Of a stretch of DNA of 64,000 nt, positions 16,281 through 25,155 are shown piece after piece. The first letter of the stretch is position 1. Each line of letters begins with the position of its first letter. The DNA is taken from assembly GCF_016107625.1 (NCBI RefSeq), contig NZ_JABASV010000009.1:1-64000 (forward strand), given 5' to 3'. Made by a program: the position numbers and the translations under genes. The DNA is from Vreelandella alkaliphila (lineage in GTDB: Bacteria > Pseudomonadota > Gammaproteobacteria > Pseudomonadales > Halomonadaceae). A model generated the notes under the pieces. The model did no database searches and was not told the origin of the DNA. It was given only the letters and a program-made list of their open reading frames with translations.

Positions 16281-17210
16281 ATGAGCCATAAGTCTCCAAG
16301 TGCTAAGTCTTTACATGCTAAGTCTCTACAGGCTGGGTCTCTACAGGCTGGGTCTCCGCGTACTGGGTCGCCGCCTGTTTTTTGGCGCGACTCACGTCTG
16401 CCTTATGTCGAACTGCGTAAAATCAGTGATGCGAGGCAAGTGTGCTACGCCCCTCACAGCCATGTTCACTGGTCGGTAGGGGCTATTACCTCAGGCAGCA
16501 GTACGTTTTTCTATCGGGAATCGACTTACCCGATTAGCGCCGGTGACTTGGTTATGATGAACCCCGACTGGGTGCATGCCTGTAACCCCATCGAGAACGA
16601 ACCTTGGGCATATTTGATGCTCTATGTGGATGCGCAATGGCTAGCGGATTTACGCTATCAAATAGGCACGCTTGGTTCCCCAACCTGGAGTGATATCGAT
16701 ACGGCGGTGGTCTCACAGCCAGCGCTGTATGCCCACTATTGTAAAATGGCGGCTTGTTTATTAGATAAGCAATGCACTCTCTCTATGAAGCACGCGTCGG
16801 TTACCGGGTTTCTTACCGCATTGATGCTGGCATTAGCGCATGAGACAACCGTCTCTAGGCCGCAGCCGCCGGATGGCTTGCAGGCTGCGGCTGCCTATTG
16901 TGACGTGAATGCGGCTTTTGATGTGTCATTGGAAACGCTATGTCAGTTAACCGGCTATAGCGCTGGTCATCTTATCCGTGCGTTTAAGCAGCACTATGGG
17001 CTTACCCCTCATGCTTATCTGATTAATCGCCGTGTTCAGCTTGGCCAGCGGGCGCTTAGGCAGGGGGAGTCGATCGTTAATGCGGCTTTATTAGCCGGCT
17101 TTAACGACCAACCCCACTTCCAGAGAACATTCAAGCGGTTAGTGGCGGCAACACCCAATCAGTATCGCTATCCGCTACTCAAACAGCAGGAAAATAGCGC
17201 TGGCAGCTAG
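16281..17210 (+). CDS. AraC-family regulator with a repeat-bearing N-terminus
   Basis: A 309-residue regulator. Residues 8-32 are five pentapeptide-like units (AKSLH, AKSLQ, AGSLQ, AGSPR, TGSPP) encoded by 15-bp DNA repeats. Then comes a cupin-type sensor (about 45-145; YAPHSHVHWSVGAITSGSSTFFYRESTYPISAGDLVMMNP). A double HTH closes it (about 215-300; LCQLTGYSAGHLIRAFKQHYGLTPHAYLINRRVQLG, AGFNDQPHFQRTFKRLVAATPNQYR). The last 36 bases overlap the convergent LysE-type gene, which is its most likely target. Confidence 0.87.
   Translation: MSHKSPSAKSLHAKSLQAGSLQAGSPRTGSPPVFWRDSRLPYVELRKISDARQVCYAPHSHVHWSVGAITSGSSTFFYRESTYPISAGDLVMMNPDWVHACNPIENEPWAYLMLYVDAQWLADLRYQIGTLGSPTWSDIDTAVVSQPALYAHYCKMAACLLDKQCTLSMKHASVTGFLTALMLALAHETTVSRPQPPDGLQAAAAYCDVNAAFDVSLETLCQLTGYSAGHLIRAFKQHYGLTPHAYLINRRVQLGQRALRQGESIVNAALLAGFNDQPHFQRTFKRLVAATPNQYRYPLLKQQENSAGS
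16302..16376 (+). repeat. five 15-bp tandem repeats inside an AraC-family gene
   Basis: Units at 16302, 16317, 16332, 16347 and 16362 share the pattern GCTRRGTCTCTACAG with growing divergence to the right. The second and third differ at two bases, and the third and fourth at four. The repeat length is a multiple of three, so copy-number change would keep the frame. Confidence 0.85.
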
Positions 17211-17768
17211 GCCAGCAGCCAGCGTGCGGTTAATGGTAAGCAGAACGAACGGACGGTGAATATAGCGTCTAAGAAAAGCACCTGCATAAACCCAGCTGGC
17301 CAATGACAACCAACAAATGGGTAGGTAGAGAGCAGCGAACAGCCATAACTGGTAGGGGTCATTACTGTTGGTGTAAGCCCCAATGCCAGCGGCAGACGCC
17401 AGCCACGCCTTTGGGTTTAACCACTGCATCAGCGCGCCGGTCATAAAGCCCGGTGGCTTATCTGTACTCTGGCCGCGAACAGCGCCATCATGTTGGCAAA
17501 GCTGATAGCTTAAGTAAAGTAAGAAAAGTAGCCCCGCCCAGCGTAATATTTCCTCCAGCAGTGGCACTACGTTTAGCAGTGAGTAGAGCCCCGCGCCAAT
17601 CGCCAGGAAAAGCACTAGAAACCCCAGGGTCGCCCCCGTGACAAAAATAAGCCCTTTGGCAATAGGGTAGTGGGTGCCGCTACTCAGGCAAACAAGGTTG
17701 ACGGGACCTGGTGAAATAGACGCGGCAAGGGCAAATGTTGACATCGGTAACAGTAGTGAAACGCCCAT
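17175..17768 (-). CDS. LysE-family translocator
   Basis: A 197-residue membrane protein with about six helices. STFALAASISPGPVNLVCLSSGTHYPIAKGLIFVTGATLGFLVL carries the SPGPVN motif, and GFMTGALMQWLNPKAWLASAAGIGAY the second conserved block of the LysE/RhtB superfamily. An upstream ATG at 17828 exists, but AGGAGG six bases before the ATG at 17768 fixes the start. Its 3' end overlaps the AraC-family gene by 36 bases, tail to tail. It is divergent from the Ada-like gene. Confidence 0.87.
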   Translation of the reverse strand: MGVSLLLPMSTFALAASISPGPVNLVCLSSGTHYPIAKGLIFVTGATLGFLVLFLAIGAGLYSLLNVVPLLEEILRWAGLLFLLYLSYQLCQHDGAVRGQSTDKPPGFMTGALMQWLNPKAWLASAAGIGAYTNSNDPYQLWLFAALYLPICWLSLASWVYAGAFLRRYIHRPFVLLTINRTLAAGLAASAIFLLFE

Positions 17769-17950
17769 GGTTGTCCTCCTAAACAGAATCAAGAGCTTGC
17801 AAGAGCGTGAGAAAAGAGTATTGAACAAAATTGAGATGCCGCGATATTGCGCAAGATTCGGGTAGGCCGGATGACACGGTCTGGTTAAGCTTGTCCTATG
17901 TTCAGAGAGCCCTGTGCTTTTCCTCGTTTAGCTCCGGTGAGAACGTCTTT

Positions 17951-18811
17951 ATGAATGACTATGCCCGTATCGAAAAAGCGATGTCCTACATGGTGGCCAA
18001 TGCCGCTAGCCAGCCAAGTTTGGAAACGGTGGCGGCTCAGGTGCATTTGAGTGCTTACCATTTCCAGCGGCTGTTTTGTCGTTATGCGGGTATCAGTCCT
18101 AAGCGTTTTTTACAGGCGCTGACCTTGGAGCGGGGCAAACAACTGATTGCATCGTCAGAAAGTCTTACCAACACCGTACATGCGCTAGGACTAAGCGGTA
18201 GCTCGCGGCTTTATGATCACTTTGTGCAGCTAGAAGCGGTCACGCCGGGTGAATTTAAGCGCCAAGGGGAGGGGGTTGAGATTGCCTATGGCGTGCACCC
18301 TACACCTTTCGGCGAGATATTGGTGGCGATGACGCCGAGAGGAATTTGTCGGATGGCCTTTGTGGCATCTACCAGCCAGGAAGCGTTGCTGGCAGAACTC
18401 GTAAAACAGTGGCCACGCAGTACGCTATGCCATCGCCCTGATGCCACCCGTTATGCGGTAGAGGCACTGTTTACAACATCTGCAGAAACGACCACAAAAG
18501 CGACACCTGCCACGCTATCGCTCCACGTGAGCGGTACTAATTTCCAGATTGCTGTATGGCGCGCGCTGCTCACTATTCCTGAAGGGCAGTTGGCGAGCTA
18601 CTCGCAAATTGCCCAGGCACTTGGCATGCCGAAATCATCTCGAGCCGTCGGAAATGCGGTGGGTGCTAACCCTATTGCACTGTTGATTCCTTGCCATCGA
18701 GTGATTCAGCAAAGTGGTGCGCTAGGCGGCTATCGCTGGGGGATTGAAACCAAGCAACAGCTCCAGGCCTGGGAAGCGGCGCAGCATTCTCCTCAGCTTG
18801 AGCCGCATTAG
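17951..18811 (+). CDS. Ada-like AraC HTH plus O6-methylguanine-DNA methyltransferase
   Basis: A 286-residue two-domain protein. The N-terminal AraC HTH (about 1-90) includes LETVAAQVHLSAYHFQRLFCRYAGISPKRFLQALTLERGK. The C-terminal methyltransferase (about 130-275) has the active site IPCHRVIQQSGALGGYRWG, where the Cys accepts the alkyl group irreversibly. Unlike E. coli Ada it has no N-terminal zinc/methyl-phosphotriester domain, so it resembles the Ada-C fusions common in proteobacteria. The ORF opens at 17831, but the ATG at 17951 starts the HTH. It is divergent from the LysE-type gene. Confidence 0.88.
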   Translation: MNDYARIEKAMSYMVANAASQPSLETVAAQVHLSAYHFQRLFCRYAGISPKRFLQALTLERGKQLIASSESLTNTVHALGLSGSSRLYDHFVQLEAVTPGEFKRQGEGVEIAYGVHPTPFGEILVAMTPRGICRMAFVASTSQEALLAELVKQWPRSTLCHRPDATRYAVEALFTTSAETTTKATPATLSLHVSGTNFQIAVWRALLTIPEGQLASYSQIAQALGMPKSSRAVGNAVGANPIALLIPCHRVIQQSGALGGYRWGIETKQQLQAWEAAQHSPQLEPH

Positions 18812-18818
18812 CCCTGAC

Positions 18819-19739
18819 TTAGTGTCCAAATACCGACCAGCCGGTCTCTTGAACAAACATTTCCAAGGCGCGTGTACCCAGTAGGCTATTGCCGTATTTA
18901 TCCAACCCCGGTGACCATACGGCAAGCGAACCACGCCCAGGTGCAATAGCCAAAATTCCACCGCCAACGCCGCTTTTACCGGGCAGACCAACGCGGAACG
19001 CAAACTCACCCGACGCATCGTAGTGGCCGCACATCATCATCAATGAATTAATCCGTCGCGCTCGTTGGGGCGATACCACGCGTAAATCACTTGGCTGATT
19101 GACACCGTCCGATGCCAAAAACAGCCCGGCGTGAGCAAGTTGTTCACAGCTCATGGCAATTGCGCACTGGTGAAAGTAGGTGCCGAGTACTTTATCGACA
19201 TCATGGCGTAGGCGACCAAAGGCTTTCATAAAATGAGCCAGAGAAGCGTTGCGGTCTTTGTGCTGCATTTCGGAAGCCGCTACCTGATGGTCAAAACAGA
19301 TACTGTTATCGTCGGCGATATAGCGCACAAAGCTAAGAATTTCCGCCAGTGTCTCTTTAGGCTCGTGACCCATCATGATGGCATCAACAACCGCAATCGC
19401 CCCGGCATTTATAAACGGATTACGTGGTTTACCGCTTTCATGCTCAAGCTGCACGATAGAGTTGAATGGGTCGCCAGAAGGCTCACGCCCGACCCGCGAC
19501 CACAATCCATCCCCCCATTTGCCCAACGCAATGGTTAGCGTAAAAACTTTGGAAATGCTCTGGATTGAGAACGGCGTAGTGGCGCAGCCTGCAGAAAAGC
19601 GTTGGCCGTCTACCGTAGCTAAGCTGATAGCGAATTGGCTGGGGTCCACATGGGCAAGCTGGGGAATATAGTCAGCGACATTTCCGCGCTCGGTTTCAAG
19701 GGCAAGCTCGGCGGCAATTTTATTGAGTAACTCTTGCAT
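18819..19739 (-). CDS. glsB: glutaminase
   Basis: Glutaminase hydrolyses L-glutamine to glutamate and ammonia with a serine beta-lactamase-like fold. The catalytic S-x-x-K is in [12 protein letters not shown] (about residues 57-68). [33 protein letters not shown] and [19 protein letters not shown] are family hallmarks. At 306 residues it has the size of E. coli YneH (GlsB), which it resembles in motif wording. It is convergent with the Ada-like gene, with a gap of seven bases and no room for a full terminator. Confidence 0.93.
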   Translation of the reverse strand: MQELLNKIAAELALETERGNVADYIPQLAHVDPSQFAISLATVDGQRFSAGCATTPFSIQSISKVFTLTIALGKWGDGLWSRVGREPSGDPFNSIVQLEHESGKPRNPFINAGAIAVVDAIMMGHEPKETLAEILSFVRYIADDNSICFDHQVAASEMQHKDRNASLAHFMKAFGRLRHDVDKVLGTYFHQCAIAMSCEQLAHAGLFLASDGVNQPSDLRVVSPQRARRINSLMMMCGHYDASGEFAFRVGLPGKSGVGGGILAIAPGRGSLAVWSPGLDKYGNSLLGTRALEMFVQETGWSVFGH

Positions 19740-19916
19740 GTAATACGAATTCGTTTGGCAGCATGAGGCGCTACCCTAGCGGAAACGAGCAGGCTTGTCT
19801 GCTGGCGGTTGATACCGAAATGCCATGGCCTATGCACGTTGTTGAGAGGTCTTGTCCGTTGCTAACTAGCTGTTCGGCGGCTACAGTTCGGCTACTTTCA
19901 GCAAGAGCCGACGGGC

Positions 19917-21368
19917 ATGACCACATTAATGATTCAGGGCACCACCTCGGATGCGGGCAAAAGCACGGTGGTTGCTGGGCTTTGTCGCGTGTTAAAGCGC
20001 CGTGGTATCTCAGTCGCGCCATTTAAACCGCAAAACATGGCACTCAATAGTGCGGTCACTAGCGACGGCGGTGAAATTGGCCGCTCCACTGCGTTACAAG
20101 CGCAGGCGGCGGGTGTGGTTCCCCATAGTGATATGAATCCGGTGCTATTAAAGCCGGAGACGGATCGCGGAGCCCAAGTGATTTTACGCGGTAAAGTGCA
20201 TGGCCACATGGATGCACTGGATTACCACGCGTTTAAGCGCACGGCGAAAGAGAGCGTCATGGCGGCATGGCAGGCCCTGGAAAGCCGCTTTGATATGATC
20301 ATTGCCGAAGGCGCGGGCAGTCCGGCGGAAATCAATCTGCGTAAAGGCGATATCGCTAATATGGGCTTTGCCGAAGCTGCCGACTGTCCGGTTTTGTTAG
20401 TAGGCGATATTGACCGCGGCGGTGTGTTTGCTCAGCTAGTAGGAACGCTGGCGCTATTAAGCGACAGTGAGCAGGCACGCACGCAAGGATTTATTATTAA
20501 CCGTTTTCGGGGCGATATTGGCCTTTTAGAACCGGGGCTTGAGTGGTTAGAAGCGCGTACTGGCAAGCCAGTTCTGGGCACCTTGCCTTACTTGCAGGGC
20601 CTACTGCTGGATGCTGAAGATAGCATTGGTCGGGTTCACGCTGAGAAAGCCAATCACACCCTTAAGGTGATTGTTCCCGCGCTGCCGCGTATCAGCAATC
20701 ATACGGATTTTGATCCGCTGCGCTTACACCCTCAGGTATCGCTTACCTTTGTAGGGCCAGACCAACCGATTCCACCTGCTGATGTAATGATACTGCCGGG
20801 GAGCAAAAGCACCGCCAGTGATTTAGCCTGGCTAACACGCCAGGGCTGGAGAGACGCGATTGCTCGCCATTTGCGCTACGGTGGCAAGGTGCTGGGGATT
20901 TGCGGTGGTTTTCAAATGCTGGGTGAGTGGATAGATGACCCGCACGGCTTGGAAGGCGCGCCCGGGAAGGTAGCAGGTTTGGGGTTGTTGCAGGTATCCA
21001 CGAGAATGGTCGCGGGCAAGCAGCTGCGCAATGTCAGCGGCGTTATGGTCGGGCAAGAAGCGGCTGTAACGGGCTACGAAATCCACAATGGTGTGAGCAA
21101 CGGGGATGCACTCAATCGGCCGCTTTTTGATTTAGGTAGCCACGTGGATGGCGCTATCAGTATCGATGGCCAAGTGATGGGCACTTACTTGCATGGGTTG
21201 TTTGACCACCCTGAAGCCTGCCAAGCGTTGCTTACTACGTTAGGGCTAGCAAGTGCGGCACCCGTCGATTATCGCGCCCACCGCGAGCAAGCGCTTGATC
21301 GACTGGCTGATACGCTGGAAGCGCACTTGGATATTGATGCGGTGTTGGCGATGGTAGGGGCGCATTAA
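19917..21368 (+). CDS. cobQ: adenosylcobyric acid synthase (glutamine-hydrolysing)
   Basis: CobQ amidates four carboxylates of adenosylcobyrinic a,c-diamide in vitamin B12 synthesis. The N-terminal ATPase domain has the deviant Walker [11 protein letters not shown] (about 8-17). The C-terminal glutamine amidotransferase domain has its nucleophile Cys329 in [10 protein letters not shown] and the catalytic His in [10 protein letters not shown]. The length of 483 residues is normal. No other cobalamin gene and no B12 riboswitch are visible nearby, so it stands alone; the rest of the pathway is presumably elsewhere. Confidence 0.95.
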   Translation: MTTLMIQGTTSDAGKSTVVAGLCRVLKRRGISVAPFKPQNMALNSAVTSDGGEIGRSTALQAQAAGVVPHSDMNPVLLKPETDRGAQVILRGKVHGHMDALDYHAFKRTAKESVMAAWQALESRFDMIIAEGAGSPAEINLRKGDIANMGFAEAADCPVLLVGDIDRGGVFAQLVGTLALLSDSEQARTQGFIINRFRGDIGLLEPGLEWLEARTGKPVLGTLPYLQGLLLDAEDSIGRVHAEKANHTLKVIVPALPRISNHTDFDPLRLHPQVSLTFVGPDQPIPPADVMILPGSKSTASDLAWLTRQGWRDAIARHLRYGGKVLGICGGFQMLGEWIDDPHGLEGAPGKVAGLGLLQVSTRMVAGKQLRNVSGVMVGQEAAVTGYEIHNGVSNGDALNRPLFDLGSHVDGAISIDGQVMGTYLHGLFDHPEACQALLTTLGLASAAPVDYRAHREQALDRLADTLEAHLDIDAVLAMVGAH

Positions 21369-21388
21369 GCGCCCAGAATGCTGAGTGT

Positions 21389-21781
21389 TTATTCTTGCGG
21401 TGGGCGCTTTGCCATCAAAGTAATCTCTACGGTACTGCCCCCGCAAATATTTGGTGACTCGGTGCAGGTGCGTGCTGGGTAGCGGCCCGGTTCAAAAAAC
21501 TCCGCGTAGATACTGTCTAATGCATTGATCTGCCTTAAGTCTGCGAGATGAATGTCGACTCTAACAATATCCGCCAAGCTGCCTCCCTCTTGTTTTAACA
21601 TGCGTTCAAGTTCGCGCATGACGAGGCGTGTTTCTTCTTTGACATCTCCACGAGTGGCTTTGCCGTTAGAAAGATCCATAACCGTCAGCCCTGAAATAAA
21701 CACATAATGATCATCGATAACCATGTGACTACCAGGGAAACTCGGTTTGGGTAACGTGGGATCGTCGATATACTGTGGCAT
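21389..21781 (-). CDS. RidA-family protein
   Basis: A 130-residue trimeric-fold RidA/YjgF relative. FVISGL-like YVFISGLTVMDLSNGKATRGDVKEETRLVMRELERMLKQEGGSLADIVRVDIHLADL is the core, and GRYPARTCTESPNICGGSTVEITLMA carries the conserved Arg of the ligand site. True RidA proteins deaminate reactive enamines; subfamily members differ in substrate. It is convergent with cobQ with only 20 bases between stops. A 7-bp hairpin lies just upstream at 21807-21827. Confidence 0.86.
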   Translation of the reverse strand: MPQYIDDPTLPKPSFPGSHMVIDDHYVFISGLTVMDLSNGKATRGDVKEETRLVMRELERMLKQEGGSLADIVRVDIHLADLRQINALDSIYAEFFEPGRYPARTCTESPNICGGSTVEITLMAKRPPQE

Positions 21782-21806
21782 TGGCTCTCCTTAGCGACAA
21801 ATAAGC

Positions 21807-21827
21807 GAGTCGCGCTTAGTGCGACTC
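21807..21827. other. hairpin upstream of the RidA gene
   Basis: GAGTCGC and GCGACTC form a perfect 7-bp stem around a 7-base loop, 26 bases before the RidA-family start. No T-run follows on either strand. It could be an operator or a 5' leader structure. Confidence 0.4.
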
Positions 21828-21951
21828 TGCTACTAGAGTGTAGTTCCTTTGGGAGCAGAGGGTGGTGCTATCGATAGCTTTGCTCTAGGCTGGCCAACTT
21901 TTAAGGTTTCCCCGTTGTTGATGTGATTTTAAATTCTCATGAGAGAGCGTA

Positions 21952-22512
21952 ATGAAGGTAGTTCATATTAGTCAGAGCGCCCCGCGTAATGCGTGTTTGG
22001 CAACCTTGTGTGCCAAGGTATACGGTCAGCAAGCTGGGTTAACGCCGCTGGTAATTTTTACCGGCACGAAAAACGTGCTGTTTGACCAGGAGGCAGCCCG
22101 TCTTTTGGCGGGTGTCGATGGCGATGGTAAACCCCTGGTGCTAGCATTGCTGGTGTTGGATGAGGCTGGCGAGGGGATGACGGTAACCCACGCTTGCGAG
22201 TTTGTTGATGGTGCTAAAGCGCGTCTAATCAGCGAGTTAAGCCTCAAAGCCCCGCTGCGCGTTGAGGTAAGTGATGCCACCCAAGAAGCGTTCTATCAGC
22301 AGTGCGGGTTTAAGCGTTGGTTTGATGGGGAAAATGGGCAACGTGTTGGTTTAGGCGCACGTCATCCTGCTAAGCATAGCGATGAACTGACGCCCACGTT
22401 GAGCCTGGATGAGGCGCTAATACTGCGCCGATTTAAGCATGACCCCACTGCATTTGCTGAGGCTAAAGACGCTTTTTTGTCAGGTTTAAACAGCTTCCCA
22501 GCTACCCTGTAA
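21952..22512 (+). CDS. conserved protein of unknown function
   Basis: I do not recognise this 186-residue protein. The middle (LVLALLVLDEAGEGMTVTHACEFVDGAKARLISELS) and VEVSDATQEAFYQQCGFKRWF recall the last strands of a GNAT acetyltransferase, where a Y/F-x-x-C-G-F element is common. The acetyl-CoA loop is not evident. There is no signal peptide or membrane helix. It has a weak ribosome site (GAGAG) and a terminator about 110 bases downstream, and it appears to be a single-gene unit. Confidence 0.6.
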   Translation: MKVVHISQSAPRNACLATLCAKVYGQQAGLTPLVIFTGTKNVLFDQEAARLLAGVDGDGKPLVLALLVLDEAGEGMTVTHACEFVDGAKARLISELSLKAPLRVEVSDATQEAFYQQCGFKRWFDGENGQRVGLGARHPAKHSDELTPTLSLDEALILRRFKHDPTAFAEAKDAFLSGLNSFPATL

Positions 22513-22623
22513 GGCGATAGAACACTCAGTGAGTGGATGGATAACGGTACGGTGACTACCCCTTAGCACCTGCTGCTCCTGATCTTTAGGTGTTATTACG
22601 CTACTTCTTATATAGCTAAGACT

Positions 22624-22655
22624 AAAAGACGACGTTTACGTAAGCGTCGTTTTTT
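22624..22655 (+). terminator. intrinsic terminator after the unknown gene
   Basis: ACGACG (22629-22634) pairs with CGTCGT (22645-22650), with AAAA before and TTTTTT after, making a short U-tailed hairpin 110 bases downstream of the gene at 21952. Confidence 0.6.
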
Positions 22656-22868
22656 CATTGCTGTGTTGTCGACAGTTTGAATGATTTTTTCGGTTTTTAA
22701 GCGTATTTTGCATCCATTTAACCCATAGGGGATTATTTTCCAGTCGGCGTGTCGACAATATTTGGGTCAGCCATAAAGGGGTATGCACGAAAAGTCGAAT
22801 ATTAACTTGGTGGATAGCTGAGTAAAAAGCACGTACCTAACAAAAACAATACTCACAAGGATTCAATA
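22656..22868. promoter_or_regulatory. permease upstream region with two TGTCGACA sites
   Basis: The 8-bp palindrome TGTCGACA occurs at 22667-22674 (as TTGTCGACAG) and again at 22750-22757 (as GTGTCGACAAT), 83 bases apart. The form TTGTCGACAA is similar to operators of FadR-subfamily GntR regulators. No other gene is present between 22513 and 22868. Repressor binding is inferred only. Confidence 0.4.
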
Positions 22869-22898
22869 ATGAACAATCAGACACCGTGAGGAATCGTC

Positions 22899-24317
22899 GT
22901 GCTGCTCAAAAGAAAGTATGGGGAAGAACATCCCTACTGGCCGGTTGGCCCATTCAAAGTTCGCCTACCTTTTATTCATTTCCGTTGGGAAATACCTGAG
23001 ACCATCCAAGCGCTGGTAATGTTTGTTATCGGGCTAGGGATGATTCCTCTATTAGAACAATATCTAGGGCTTCCTTATGAAGTGGCGTTGGCCTACGTCG
23101 TCGTGTGCGGCATTGGTTTTATTCTTCCCCCGTTGTTGGGTGTTCCGTTTGTGGCCGGTTGGATCACGCCCGCGATACCTGTGGTACTGCTGTTTATTGG
23201 CCAGTTTGAACCGGGACCAGAAGCAATCCGCGCGATGGTAGCGCTGCAGCTCATGGTCACCGCGATTTTTCTATTTATGGCGGTAACTCGGTTAGGAACA
23301 ACGCTGGTTAATAGCGTGCCGGATTCAATTAAAGCAGGCATTTTACTCGGCGCAGGCATTGCGGCAATTAGCGGCGAGATTAGCGTTGGGGGCAGGCTGT
23401 ACGAAACGCCTATTTCGCTGGGGATTGGCGGTTTAATTACGCTTTATGTGCTGTTTTCACTGTCATTTCGTGACTTGACTGAAAAGTTTCGCTGGGCACG
23501 CAATATCGCCGCCTACGGCATGGTGCCGGGGATGCTAATCACCATGGCGATTGGCTGGGGAGTTGCCGAATACCCGATGCCTTCGGTTGAGTGGGGCATT
23601 GCGATACCCGATTTTGCCGGTATCTGGGCGTATCTACCGTTTACCATTGGTGCGCCGGGTATCGATCTACTGGTTGCGGCAATCCCAACGGCTATCATCG
23701 CGTATATCATCGCATTTGGTGACATTATTGTTGGTCAAAGCCTGATCAAGCGTGTCGACCACTTACGCCCGGATGAAAAAATTGAGGTGAATGTCGATCG
23801 CGTTCATCTAATTACCGGTTTGCGTAACCTGATGCACTCCATGTTTGCCCCTTACCCTGGGCTGGCCGGGCCGCTCTTTACCGGGGCGATGGCAACCATT
23901 GCAGAACGCTACCGCTATGGTCGCGGGGCGATGGATACCATCTACTCAGGAGCATCAGTGTTTTGGATTGTCGGGTTCCTGGCACTGTTCTTATTGCCGT
24001 TGGTAACGCTTTTCCGCCCGGTGTTGCCAATTGCGCTGTCGATTACGTTGCTGATTACCGGTTACCTATGCATTGCAGTAGCGGTTGAGCAGATTAAGAA
24101 CGCCACCGCCATGGGCGTTGCCGGGATTATGGGTGTAGTGTTGGCCACCCACGGCGCAGCCTGGGGGCTCGGTGTTGGGGTGATTCTGTACTTCATGATT
24201 GAACACCGTTCGCGGAGCCACGCCAATGACGAGGCTGAAGAGCCTATCCATGTAGAAGAAGATATGGCGGTCGAAAAGGAGTTGGTGAGTGAAGCAGAAG
24301 AAAAACCAGCCCGTTAG
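22899..24317 (+). CDS. SLC23/NCS2-like permease, start region altered
   Basis: A 472-residue inner-membrane protein with about 12 helices, resembling the nucleobase/ascorbate (SLC23) transporter superfamily, for example in LPPLLGVPFVAGWITPAIPVV and VPDSIKAGILLGAGIAAISGEI. The C-terminus is a hydrophilic acidic tail (about 445-472). The substrate is unknown. Two starts are possible. An ATG at 22869 with AAGGAT upstream reads MNNQTP and then meets an in-frame TGA at 22887. A GTG at 22899, with GAGG seven bases before it, restarts in the same frame. I annotate from the GTG. The family call is moderate. Confidence 0.72.
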   Translation: MLLKRKYGEEHPYWPVGPFKVRLPFIHFRWEIPETIQALVMFVIGLGMIPLLEQYLGLPYEVALAYVVVCGIGFILPPLLGVPFVAGWITPAIPVVLLFIGQFEPGPEAIRAMVALQLMVTAIFLFMAVTRLGTTLVNSVPDSIKAGILLGAGIAAISGEISVGGRLYETPISLGIGGLITLYVLFSLSFRDLTEKFRWARNIAAYGMVPGMLITMAIGWGVAEYPMPSVEWGIAIPDFAGIWAYLPFTIGAPGIDLLVAAIPTAIIAYIIAFGDIIVGQSLIKRVDHLRPDEKIEVNVDRVHLITGLRNLMHSMFAPYPGLAGPLFTGAMATIAERYRYGRGAMDTIYSGASVFWIVGFLALFLLPLVTLFRPVLPIALSITLLITGYLCIAVAVEQIKNATAMGVAGIMGVVLATHGAAWGLGVGVILYFMIEHRSRSHANDEAEEPIHVEEDMAVEKELVSEAEEKPAR

Positions 24318-24362
24318 TTAACCAGCAGTTAACACAACGCTTGCGTAACTATTGGGCGGTTT

Positions 24363-24402
24363 GAAAACCGGTGGGTCTTAACAGGCCTGCCGGTTTTCGT
24401 TG
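24363..24402 (+). terminator. terminator after the permease gene
   Basis: GAAAACCGG (24363-24371) pairs perfectly with CCGGTTTTC (24390-24398) around an 18-base loop, 45 bases after the permease stop. The T-run is inside the stem end, as in many such terminators. Confidence 0.6.
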
Positions 24403-24513
24403 GAACAGCGCGTTCCGCTATTGGCAACAAAAATCCATGCTCTTGTCATGATGTTGTTCGCTAAGCTCGCTAAAATAGCCTTATTGTTGATGACTTAGGC
24501 TGAGGAGCGGTGT

Positions 24514-25044
24514 ATGGCGCTAGCAATGATGGATACTAATAAACGCTATGGGATAGTCAGTCGCCTGCTTCACTGGGGGATGGCACTATTATTTGTATGG
24601 CAATTCAGCAGTGCTGCGGCGCGGGTGTTTTTCGAAGACACTCCGCTCGAATCTTTTTTATGGGGCACTCACAGCCAAGTGGGCGTGGTGCTCCTGGCGC
24701 TTGTGGTCGTGCGAGGGGCCTGGGCGTTAATCAACGCTTCGCGTCGCCCGACCTCGGTTAGTGTGATGGCAACGTTGGGGCACTTGGCACTGTATGGTTT
24801 GATGATCGCAGTGCCTACGATTGCACTAATTCGCCAGTACGGTTCAGGCCGTGCGCTGGATGTATTTGGGTTTAACCTAATGCCAGGCTTTGATGGTGAA
24901 AAAATTGCCTGGATGACAGAGCTTGGTGGTTTGTTGCATGGCGAACTTGGTTGGGCACTGCTGGCGCTGATTGTAGGCCATGTGGTGATGGCAATTTTGC
25001 ACCGCAAATTGACCAACCATGATGTGCTTTCACGCATGGCTTAG
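24514..25044 (+). CDS. cytochrome b561-type membrane protein
   Basis: A 176-residue protein with four predicted membrane helices and the histidine pattern of bacterial cytochrome b561: RLLHWGMALLF (His20), GTHSQVGVVLLALVVVRGAW, LGHLALYGLMIAVPTIAL and LLHGELGWALLALIVGHVVMAILH. The paired histidines would hold two b-type hemes and carry electrons across the inner membrane, often between quinone and periplasmic partners such as YceI or superoxide. No partner gene is adjacent. A strong bidirectional terminator follows. Confidence 0.87.
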   Translation: MALAMMDTNKRYGIVSRLLHWGMALLFVWQFSSAAARVFFEDTPLESFLWGTHSQVGVVLLALVVVRGAWALINASRRPTSVSVMATLGHLALYGLMIAVPTIALIRQYGSGRALDVFGFNLMPGFDGEKIAWMTELGGLLHGELGWALLALIVGHVVMAILHRKLTNHDVLSRMA

Positions 25045-25074
25045 TGAGAAGAGCTAGTCGATTAGGTTTGCAAA

Positions 25075-25107
25075 AACAGCGCGTTCCATCGAACGCGCTG
25101 TTTTTTT
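25075..25107. terminator. strong terminator between convergent genes
   Basis: A perfect 12-bp stem, AACAGCGCGTTC with GAACGCGCTGTT, has a CATC loop and is followed by a run of T. The 5' A-run makes it work on both strands, serving the cytochrome gene and the minus-strand vWA gene. Confidence 0.88.
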
Positions 25108-25155
25108 GATTAAAATTTCAGATAAGATAGTAATACTGTCCTTTTCGACGAATTG

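Noticed and set aside
19740-19916. B12 riboswitch upstream of cobQ
   Set aside because: The 177-base gap shows neither the B12 box nor the expected set of stems, and is short for this riboswitch class.
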